Assembly: GCA_038225015.1 (NCBI GenBank)
Contig: JBBRFB010000093.1
Location: 1-13,556, forward strand
Source: Schlegelella_A sp038225015
GTDB lineage: Bacteria > Pseudomonadota > Gammaproteobacteria > Burkholderiales > Burkholderiaceae_C
Length of the DNA stretch: 13,556 nucleotides
Reading direction: 5' to 3'
Shown: in pieces, positions 7,471-13,556 of the stretch
How the letters are laid out: each line of letters opens with the position of its first letter
How positions within the stretch are numbered: the stretch's first letter is position 1
Program-made: the position numbers and the translations under genes
The notes under the pieces: generated by a model
What the model saw: only the letters and a program-made list of their open reading frames with translations
What the model was told of the DNA's origin: nothing
The model's database searches: none

Positions 7471-8673
7471 TCAGCCAGCGGGGCGGTCGAGCGCGGCCAG
7501 CGCCTGCAGGCAATCGTCGATGAGGTCGGCGATGCCCTCGAAGCCGACCGAGAAGCGGACCAGGCCGCCGCGCCAGGCGGGGTCGCCGCGCATGGTCTTC
7601 ACGTCGTAAGGCACGGCGAGGCTGACTGGCCCTGCCCACGAGTAGCCGATCCGGAACAGACGCAGCGCGTCGACGAAGGCGTCGACCTGGCGCAGCGCAT
7701 AGCGCTCGTCGAAGACCACCGAGAACAGGCCGGCCGATCGCTCGCAAAGCCGCTGCCAGTGGTCGTGGCCCGGCGAGCCGCCGAACGCCGGATGCAGCAC
7801 GGCGCGCACCTCGGGTCGCTCGGCCCACCACTGGGCGAGCGTGCGCGCGGCGCGGTCCTGCGCTTCGTAGCGCAGCGGCAGCGTCGGCAGCGAGCGCAGC
7901 ACGAGCTCGGCATCGTTGCCGGCCACGCCCCAGCCCATCCGCATGTGCGCGAACTTGAGCTTCAGGTGCAGTTCTTCGTCACGCGTCGTCACCGAACCCA
8001 TCAGCACGTCGCCGCCGCCCGAGGGGAATTTCGTCAGCGCCTGGATCGAGATGTCGACCGCCGGAGCGGCCTCGTCGGGGCCGAGCACGAAGGGATCGAA
8101 GGCGATGCCGGCGCCCCAGGTGTTGTCGAGCGCGACGGTGACGCCGCGCTCGTGCGCGACCCGCACCAGTGCCGGCAGGTCGGGAAACTCCATCGTCACC
8201 GAGCCGGCTGCCTCGACCCAGACCAGCCGGGTCGCCGGGCCGATGGCGGCCGCCAGCGCGTCGGCATCCATCGCGTCGTAGAAGCGATGCGCGATGCCCC
8301 ACTTCGCCAGCTCATTCTTCGCCAGCTCCTTGCCTGGGCCGTAGGCGTTGCCGGGGATCAGCACCTCGTCGCCGCTGCCGAGGAGGGCGAGGTCGACCAG
8401 CGCGATCGCCGCCAGCCCGCTCGGCACGAGCAGGGTCTGCAGCCCGCCCTCGAGAGTGGCGATGCGCTCTTCGAGGACGAAGGTGGTCGGCGTGCCGTGC
8501 AGGCCGTAGGTGTAGCCGGCCTTGTCCTTCCAGGTTCGTGCGTAGAGGGCGGCGGTGTTCGCGAAGATGATCGTCGACGCCTTGTGCACCGCGGGCTGCA
8601 CCGCGGTGAAGCCGGTCGGCGGCCGGTAGGCGTGGGCGACGAGCGCCGTGTTCATGTCGGAGCGCTTCTTCAT
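7471..8673 (-). CDS. metC: Cystathionine beta-lyase (PLP-dependent)
   Basis: A 400-residue cytosolic enzyme of the Cys/Met-metabolism PLP family. It splits cystathionine to homocysteine, pyruvate and ammonia in methionine synthesis. The Schiff-base lysine is Lys215 in SIQALTKFPSGGGD. The cofactor-ring aspartate is Asp183 in LDNTWGAG, and Tyr111 in NAYGPGK matches the catalytic-site tyrosine of E. coli MetC. The YSWAG segment and the C-terminal RFSVGFE also fit the beta-lyase branch better than gamma-lyases. Oddity: the phosphate-binding motif reads YGLHGTPTT, with Leu58 where E. coli MetC has an arginine (YGRRGT). ATG 8673 is used; an ATG at 8655 is possible. It follows rimO by 35 nt and ends only 7 bp from the convergent P450 stop, leaving no room for a separate terminator. 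Beta-lyase rather than another family member is likely but not certain. Confidence 0.92.
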   Translation of the reverse strand: MKKRSDMNTALVAHAYRPPTGFTAVQPAVHKASTIIFANTAALYARTWKDKAGYTYGLHGTPTTFVLEERIATLEGGLQTLLVPSGLAAIALVDLALLGSGDEVLIPGNAYGPGKELAKNELAKWGIAHRFYDAMDADALAAAIGPATRLVWVEAAGSVTMEFPDLPALVRVAHERGVTVALDNTWGAGIAFDPFVLGPDEAAPAVDISIQALTKFPSGGGDVLMGSVTTRDEELHLKLKFAHMRMGWGVAGNDAELVLRSLPTLPLRYEAQDRAARTLAQWWAERPEVRAVLHPAFGGSPGHDHWQRLCERSAGLFSVVFDERYALRQVDAFVDALRLFRIGYSWAGPVSLAVPYDVKTMRGDPAWRGGLVRFSVGFEGIADLIDDCLQALAALDRPAG

Positions 8674-8708
8674 CGCGGCAATCGTTCTGGGTGGGTGAAG
8701 GGAGCGGA

Positions 8709-10106
8709 TCAGATCGGCAGGGCGACCAGGTCGTGCCCTTCCGCGGCGACGACCCGGGCGCGCATGAACTCGCCGGCCTTCAGTGTCTTCGAGGCCTTCT
8801 GCGGCGGCAGGAGGCGCACCTTGCCATCGATCTCGGGTGCGTCGGCGTAGCTGCGACCGATGCCGCCGCGACGGCCGAGCGCCGGCGCGGAATCGACCAG
8901 GACCTGCATCGTCGCGCCGACGCGGCGCTCGAGCCTGGCTATCGATACCTCCTCGGCGACGCGCATGAAGCGGACGCGGCGCTCCTCGCGCAGCTCTTGG
9001 GGCAGCATGCCGTCGATGCCGTTCGCGACGGCGCCGTCGACCGCCGAATAGGCGAAGCAGCCGGCGCGATCGATCTGCGCTTCGCGGACGAAATCGAGCA
9101 GGTGCTCGAACTCGGCCTCCGTCTCGCCGGGAAAGCCGGCGATGAAGGTGCTGCGGACCACCAGCTCGGGGCAGATCTCGCGCCAGCGCGCGAGGCGTTC
9201 GAGGTTCTTCTCGCCGCTCGCCGGCCGCTTCATGCGCTTCAGCACGTCGGGGTGTGAATGCTGGAACGGCACGTCGAGGTAGGGCAGGATGCGGCCCGTC
9301 GCCATCAGCGGCAGGACATGGTCGACGTGCGGGTACGGGTAGACGTAGTGCAGCCGCACCCAGGCGCCGTGCGGCGCGGCGATGTCGCCGAGCCGCTCGC
9401 AGAGGTCGAGCAGCTGCGTCTTCACCGGCCGGCCGTCCCAGAAGCCGGTGCGATATCGCACGTCGACGCCGTAGGCGCTGGTGTCCTGGCTGATGACGAG
9501 GAGCTCGCGAACGCCCGACTCGAAGAGCACCGCCGCTTCGGCAAGCACGTCGCCGACCGGCCGCGACACCAGGTCGCCGCGCAGGCTCGGGATGATGCAG
9601 AAGGTGCAGCGGTGGTTGCAGCCTTCGCTGATCTTCAGGTAGGCATAGTGGCGCGGCGTCAGCTTCACGCCGATCGGCGAGGGCACGAGGTCGACGAACG
9701 GGTCGTGCGGCTTCGGCAGGTGCGCATGCACGGCGCTCATCACCTCGTCGGTGGCGTGCGGGCCGGTGACCGCGAGGACGCTCGGGTGCGCCTGGCGAAC
9801 CAGGTTGCCGCCGCCCGCCCCCGGCTTGGCGCCGAGGCAACCGGTGACGACGACCTTGCCGTTCTCGGCCAGCGCGTCGCCGATCGCGTCGAGGCTTTCC
9901 TGCACCGCGCTGTCGATGAAGCCGCAGGTGTTGACGATGACGAGGTCGGCGCCGGCGTAGGTCTTCGACGTCGTGTAGCCCTCGGCACGCAGGCGCGTGA
10001 GGATCAGCTCGGAATCGGTGAGGGCCTTCGGGCAACCGAGGGAGACGAATCCGATCGTCGGAGAGGTGCCCGCGGCAGGGGGGCGGGCGATCGTGGCGTC
10101 GGTCAT
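8709..10106 (-). CDS. rimO: Ribosomal protein S12 methylthiotransferase RimO
   Basis: A 465-residue radical SAM enzyme that adds a methylthio group to a conserved aspartate of ribosomal protein uS12. The N-terminal UPF0004 domain begins IGFVSLGCPKALTDSE and holds three cluster cysteines, Cys25, Cys61 (VNTCGF) and Cys90 (TGCLGA). The radical SAM motif is EGCNHRCTFC, Cys163/167/170. A C-terminal TRAM domain spans about 400-465. SLGCPKALTDSE and SEGCNHRCTFCIIPSLRG separate RimO from the tRNA-modifying MiaB. ATG 10106 is preferred over ATG 10124 because the six codons between them have A/T-rich third positions unlike the rest of the gene. It starts 36 nt after the DsrE-family gene and is followed by metC, so it may share the sox transcript. 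Confidence 0.97.
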   Translation of the reverse strand: MTDATIARPPAAGTSPTIGFVSLGCPKALTDSELILTRLRAEGYTTSKTYAGADLVIVNTCGFIDSAVQESLDAIGDALAENGKVVVTGCLGAKPGAGGGNLVRQAHPSVLAVTGPHATDEVMSAVHAHLPKPHDPFVDLVPSPIGVKLTPRHYAYLKISEGCNHRCTFCIIPSLRGDLVSRPVGDVLAEAAVLFESGVRELLVISQDTSAYGVDVRYRTGFWDGRPVKTQLLDLCERLGDIAAPHGAWVRLHYVYPYPHVDHVLPLMATGRILPYLDVPFQHSHPDVLKRMKRPASGEKNLERLARWREICPELVVRSTFIAGFPGETEAEFEHLLDFVREAQIDRAGCFAYSAVDGAVANGIDGMLPQELREERRVRFMRVAEEVSIARLERRVGATMQVLVDSAPALGRRGGIGRSYADAPEIDGKVRLLPPQKASKTLKAGEFMRARVVAAEGHDLVALPI

Positions 10107-10142
10107 CAGTCGATTTTCGCCCATCCGCCCCGGCGGACGGGA

Positions 10143-10568
10143 TCAGGGCCGCAGATAGACGAATCCTTCCCGGGCCTGCAACCGTGCCACCTCGGCGACG
10201 CCCGAGGGCACGAGGGTGGCCTCGAGCACGACCTTGTCCTTGGCGATCTGGCGCGCCGCCAGCGTGTTCTCGCAGACGCGAAACTGCACGCCGCGATTGG
10301 CGAGCTCGCCGACGTAGCCGGCGAAGGTCTGCTTCCTGGCGTCGCGCGCACCCTCGAGCAGGAAGTCGATGCCGTCGCCATTGGCGACGACGACGATCTT
10401 CACTGTCGGATCGGCGTCGAGATGATTGCGGATGTTGACGATGGCCCGCGATGACTGCTCGGCGCCGTCGACCAGGTGATACACCACCTTGATGGGGCCG
10501 TCGGCCCCAAATGCGGCGCCAGCGACCAGCGTCGCGAGCGAGACGAGCAGGATACGAAGCGATTTCAT
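10143..10568 (-). CDS. Secreted DsrE-family protein
   Basis: A 141-residue protein with a clear Sec signal peptide (MKSLRILLVSLATLVAGAAFGA, likely cleavage near residue 22), so it is expected in the periplasm. The mature part has the DsrE/DsrF-like fold pattern: an initial strand IKVVYHLVDG (26-35), then KIVVVANGDGIDFLL (57-71) and a single cysteine, Cys99, in the segment VQFRVCENTLAAR. Cytosolic DsrE and TusD relatives carry persulfide sulfur on a cysteine, so Cys99 could bind or relay sulfur. That is an inference. GGGAG five nt before ATG 10568 fixes the start. It lies 31 nt after the MBL gene in the sox run, which supports a role alongside thiosulfate oxidation. Confidence 0.88.
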   Translation of the reverse strand: MKSLRILLVSLATLVAGAAFGADGPIKVVYHLVDGAEQSSRAIVNIRNHLDADPTVKIVVVANGDGIDFLLEGARDARKQTFAGYVGELANRGVQFRVCENTLAARQIAKDKVVLEATLVPSGVAEVARLQAREGFVYLRP

Positions 10569-10599
10569 GGCGGCTCCCGGTGCATCAGCGCCGGCATGC

Positions 10600-11616
10600 T
10601 CACTTCGGCGCACGGCTCTTGGCCGCCCGCAGTGCATCACGCTCGACGTTCAGGTAGGTCTGGTAGGCGTTGCGACGGTTCGCTGCCTCGAAGGCCGGCA
10701 GGGACGCAAACCGCGACCAGTCGATGCGCGCGTAGGCGGCGTCGAAATCGAGCAGGTCGTCGAAGGCCAGCCGCATCTGTGCGCGCAGGTAGACGAGGTA
10801 GTCGCGGGTCAGGGCGAGATCGGCGACCGCGTTCGACGACGGCGGGCCATGGCCGCCGATGACGACCTTCGGCTTGAACGCGAGCACGCGGTCGAGCGCC
10901 TCGATCCAGGAGGAGACGTCGGCGTCGGCGACGAAGGGAATGCGGCCCGTGAACATCAGGTCGCCGACGAAGAGGACGCCGTCTTCCTCGACCCACATCA
11001 TCAGGTCTTCGGGCGTGTGCGCCGGCCCGGCGTGCAGGACGCGGAAGGTCAGCCCACCCATCGTGAACGAGGTGTCGTCGCCCACGTAGCGGTCGGGCGG
11101 GACGATGCGCGTCTTCTCGTTGACCCACGGCGCCAGCGAGTCCTGACGTTCGGCCAGGCGTGCCGCGGGCGCGTCGGTGGCGAGGTAGTCGCGCACCAGC
11201 GCGTGCGCCCAGACGTCGACCCCGGGCCGCACGAGCGCCTGCAGACCGTAGAAATGGTCGGAGTGGTAGTGGCTCACGACGATCCGCCGCACCGGCTGCG
11301 TCGTCGTCGCGGCGATGAGCTCGGCCAGGCGCCGGCCGAGCCCCGGCGTGCCCAGCGCGTCGAAGACGACGACGCCGTCGGTGGTGACGACGAAGCCGGC
11401 ATTCGAGTTGAAGCCCTGGTTGGCGGTCGAGACCATGCCGGCCTGACCCTGGACCATGAAGGTGTGCGGCGCAACCCGGACCACCGACATCGGCACCGTG
11501 GCGGGTTCGAATTCCTGCACCGCCCCGGATGGCTGCGCCAGGCCGCCGAACGCGGCAGCCACCGCCGCCGACGCGACGACGCGCCAGGCCGGTCGAGGCC
11601 AGGAGCCCGGCCTCAC
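10600..11616 (-). CDS. Secreted SoxH-like metallo-beta-lactamase-fold hydrolase
   Basis: A 338-residue MBL-fold protein with all zinc ligands present: HYHSDH (His116, His118, Asp120, His121), His200 in GPAHT, Asp219 in VGDLMF and His256 in GGHGP. The first 32 residues form a signal peptide (twin basic patches, then VVASAAVAAAFGGLA, possible cleavage after SGA), placing it in the periplasm. The GTG start at 11616 overlaps the soxB stop as GTGA, so translation is likely coupled to soxB. Related MBL proteins occur in sox loci (SoxH of Paracoccus) and in quinoprotein relay gene sets, where they are thought to be thiol-ester or thiol hydrolases; the substrate is not established. A role in handling sulfur or thiol adducts beside SoxB is inferred from position. 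No ATG can replace the GTG without cutting into the signal peptide. Confidence 0.9.
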   Translation of the reverse strand: MRPGSWPRPAWRVVASAAVAAAFGGLAQPSGAVQEFEPATVPMSVVRVAPHTFMVQGQAGMVSTANQGFNSNAGFVVTTDGVVVFDALGTPGLGRRLAELIAATTTQPVRRIVVSHYHSDHFYGLQALVRPGVDVWAHALVRDYLATDAPAARLAERQDSLAPWVNEKTRIVPPDRYVGDDTSFTMGGLTFRVLHAGPAHTPEDLMMWVEEDGVLFVGDLMFTGRIPFVADADVSSWIEALDRVLAFKPKVVIGGHGPPSSNAVADLALTRDYLVYLRAQMRLAFDDLLDFDAAYARIDWSRFASLPAFEAANRRNAYQTYLNVERDALRAAKSRAPK

Positions 11617-13337
11617 GCGCCGGCCATGCCCGGGTTGTGCTCGACGCCGACGAGCGCCGGCCGGTTCAGCGCCGGCGGCTTGAGCACCTTGCGATCCTTC
11701 AGGTAGGTCTCGACGACGTCCCAGATCGGTTCGCCGCTCACCCCCTCGGCCACCGGCGCCCAGCCGGCGACGCGATAGGTCTTGTCGGCTTCGATCGGCC
11801 GGCCCTTCAGGCGCATGCCCGAGATGCGCGCGCCGCTGGCCGCACCCGGCGTGCACACGTACTCGAGGCCGCCGACGCGGACCATGTCGCCGCCCTGCTG
11901 GAAATACGGGTCGGGATTGAAGAGGTTGTCGCACACGTCCTCGAGCACCACCTTCAACGTCGCGCCGGTCATGTCGACCAATGTCGAATGCGGGTAGGTA
12001 ATGGCGAGCTGGTCCATCATCAGGTCGCGCGTGATGGTCTGCCCCGGCAGCAGGCTGGTGCCCCAGCGAAAGCCCGGCGAGAACGCGATCTCGGCGCCCT
12101 TGACCTGCAGCAGCGCGTCGACGATCACCTGATCCCAGCTGCCGTTGAAATTGCCGCGCCGGTAGAGCAGTCCCTCACTGACGGCCAGCGGCTCGTCGAG
12201 CCGGCTCTGGAATGGCGCCCGCACCTTGGCGATGTGAGCCCGCATCGGCACATCGGCAAGCAGCAGGTTCGAGAACACTGGCAGCAGCTTGTAGCGGAAG
12301 CCCTGGACGCTGCCGCCGCGCACGTCGAGGTCGAGCACGCCGAGAAACTTGCCGTTCGAACCGGCGTTGGTGACCAGCGTCTTGCCGCCGGCGTTGGCGA
12401 CGATCACCGGCGCCGGCACGCCGTCGTGGGTGTGGCCGCCGAGAACGGCGTCGATGCCGGTGACGCGCGACGCCATCTTCAGGTCGACGTCCATGCCGTT
12501 GTGCGACAGCACGACCACCACCTTCGCGCCCTTGGCGCGCGACTCGTCGACCACCTTCTGCATGCTCTCGTCCTGGATGCCGAAGGTCCAGTCGGGAACG
12601 AAATAGCGCGGGTTGGCGATCGGCGTGTACGGAAAGGCCTGGCCGACCACGGCGACGAGCACGCCGTTGACCTGGCGCAAAGCGTACGGCTCGAACACCG
12701 GATCGCCGAAGTCGGCGGTCTTGATGTTCTGCGCGAGGAAGGCGATTCGGCCCTTCAGCTCCTTGTCGACGATCTCGCGCACGCGCTTCTCTCCGAGCGT
12801 GAACTCCCAGTGCGCGCTCATCATGTCGACGCCCAGCAGCTTGCAGGCATCGACCATGTCCTGCCCCTTCGTCCAGAGGGCCGTGGCCGAGCCCTGCCAG
12901 GTGTCGCCGCCGTCGAGCAGCAGCGCATCCGGCCGCGACGCGCGCATCTGGCGGACGAGCGTCGCCAGATGGGCGAAGCCGCCGATCCGTCCGTAGGTGC
13001 GCGCCGCCTGCTCGAAGTCGAGGTAGGTGAAGGCGTGCGCTTCGGGCGTGTGCGGCGCAATGCCGAAGGCCTTCAGGAGCGATTCGCCCACCAGATGCGG
13101 CGGACGCCCCAGCGCCGGGCCGACGCCGAGGTTGACGCTTGGCTCGCGGAAGTACGACGGGTTGAGCTGGGCGTGGCAGTCGGTGAAATGCAGGAGGCCG
13201 ACGTTGCCGAACGCGGGCAGCTCGTAGAAGCGCTCGGCCGCGCCGCGCTCGGCCGCGAGCGCGCCGCGCCCGTCGAGCGGCAGCCCGGCGGCCGACGCCA
13301 GCGCGAGCACCTGCAGGAAGTCGCGCCGGCCGATCAC
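11613..13337 (-). CDS. soxB: Thiosulfohydrolase SoxB
   Basis: A 574-residue periplasmic dimanganese enzyme that hydrolyses sulfate from the cysteine S-thiosulfonate on the SoxYZ carrier. The N-terminus carries a Tat export signal, RRDFLQ followed by VLALASAAGLPL, consistent with export after cofactor loading. The metallophosphatase/5'-nucleotidase-like domain shows Asp53 and His55 in FTDCHAQLNP, Asp145 in DGGDTWQGS, His176 in HWEFT (the SoxB-specific replacement of the Asn of nucleotidases), His279 in SHNGMD and His302/His304 in GGHTHD. YRRGNFNG (392-399) and QQGGDMVR toward the C-terminus are further SoxB signatures. Start is GTG 13337, which places the twin arginines at 4-5; no good Shine-Dalgarno is visible. 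It begins 26 nt after soxX, and its stop overlaps the next gene. Length is normal for the family. Confidence 0.97.
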   Translation of the reverse strand: MIGRRDFLQVLALASAAGLPLDGRGALAAERGAAERFYELPAFGNVGLLHFTDCHAQLNPSYFREPSVNLGVGPALGRPPHLVGESLLKAFGIAPHTPEAHAFTYLDFEQAARTYGRIGGFAHLATLVRQMRASRPDALLLDGGDTWQGSATALWTKGQDMVDACKLLGVDMMSAHWEFTLGEKRVREIVDKELKGRIAFLAQNIKTADFGDPVFEPYALRQVNGVLVAVVGQAFPYTPIANPRYFVPDWTFGIQDESMQKVVDESRAKGAKVVVVLSHNGMDVDLKMASRVTGIDAVLGGHTHDGVPAPVIVANAGGKTLVTNAGSNGKFLGVLDLDVRGGSVQGFRYKLLPVFSNLLLADVPMRAHIAKVRAPFQSRLDEPLAVSEGLLYRRGNFNGSWDQVIVDALLQVKGAEIAFSPGFRWGTSLLPGQTITRDLMMDQLAITYPHSTLVDMTGATLKVVLEDVCDNLFNPDPYFQQGGDMVRVGGLEYVCTPGAASGARISGMRLKGRPIEADKTYRVAGWAPVAEGVSGEPIWDVVETYLKDRKVLKPPALNRPALVGVEHNPGMAGA

Positions 13338-13363
13338 TGTCGCTGTCGGGACATGACGCGCGG

Positions 13364-13556
13364 CTATTGGTTGACCGGCGACTTCGGGTCGAGCAGGTAG
13401 GCCATCAGGTCCTGCATCTGCTTTTCGTCGAGCACCTTGGCGTGTCCGAAGCGCGGCATTCCCGAACAGGCGTTGTAGGCCTTGGCGTTGTAGATCTTGG
13501 CCCAGGTGTACTGCACGATCGGCATCGCCGCCGGATCCGCCGGGTTGGCCACGCCG
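13364..13556 (-). CDS. soxX: SoxX cytochrome c subunit, C-terminal part (5' end beyond window)
   Basis: Only about the last 64 residues are visible, open to the right edge; the stop is TAG at 13366-13364. The sequence contains IYNAKAYNACSGMPRFGH, KVLDEKQMQDLMAYLLDP and the terminal SPVNQ. This matches the C-terminus of SoxX, the small haem subunit that with SoxA joins thiosulfate to the SoxY cysteine in the periplasm. The Met of GMPRFGH is the expected distal haem ligand; the CxxCH haem-attachment site must lie outside the window. It is immediately upstream of soxB, an order common in betaproteobacterial sox operons, so soxA and probably soxYZ are expected just beyond the edge. Confidence 0.88.
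   Translation of the reverse strand, partial: GVANPADPAAMPIVQYTWAKIYNAKAYNACSGMPRFGHAKVLDEKQMQDLMAYLLDPKSPVNQ

Noticed and set aside
7471..10035. A possible 854-residue fusion running from inside rimO into metC
   Set aside because: The frame is open by chance through rimO. The rimO-overlapping part is arginine-rich nonsense, and MetC similarity begins exactly at the ATG at 8673.
11529..13400. A 623-codon open frame antisense to soxB
   Set aside because: It is a shadow of soxB: it has low-complexity Val/Asp/His/Arg composition, no recognisable motif, and runs across the soxB ends into its neighbours.

Overview
The window is gene-dense, high-GC (roughly two thirds G+C) bacterial chromosome. 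Thirteen protein genes cover almost all of it, and no gap exceeds about 210 bases. The gene content and protein sequences point to a betaproteobacterium, probably of the Burkholderiales or a neighbouring order. The reasons are the smpB / ratA / rnfH / DUF4124 / guaB / guaA neighbourhood, the sequence styles of GuaA, GuaB and RimO, and a Sox thiosulfate-oxidation cluster. The lineage is an inference; no rRNA or tRNA gene is present to confirm it.

Left part (1-3946, minus strand): a purine-synthesis operon reads guaB, then an MFS transporter, then guaA, whose 3' end lies outside the window. The transporter is wedged between the two GMP-synthesis genes and starts inside the guaB stop codon. The guaB promoter has a perfect TATAAT -10 box, and its leader of about 90 nt holds three successive short hairpins.

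Middle part (3947-7463): a secreted DUF4124 protein gene (plus) diverges from guaB and converges on the ratA-rnfH pair (minus). ratA in turn diverges from smpB (plus), which rescues stalled ribosomes together with tmRNA. A soluble cytochrome P450 gene follows smpB by 14 bases, with no redox-partner gene beside it.

Right part (7471-13556, all minus strand, read right to left): a closely spaced run of soxX (partial), soxB, a secreted SoxH-like metallo-beta-lactamase-fold protein, a secreted DsrE-family protein, rimO and metC. Gaps are 37 nt or less and one junction is a GTGA overlap. soxX and soxB belong to periplasmic thiosulfate oxidation. The two secreted proteins after them plausibly assist in the same compartment. 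rimO and metC are cytosolic sulfur-related housekeeping genes that could be read through from the sox genes.

I found no mobile elements, CRISPR arrays, tRNA or rRNA genes. The most unusual points are the Gln-to-Phe change beside the catalytic cysteine of GuaA, the transporter coupled to guaB, the triple-hairpin guaB leader, and the soxB-MBL-DsrE secreted module.
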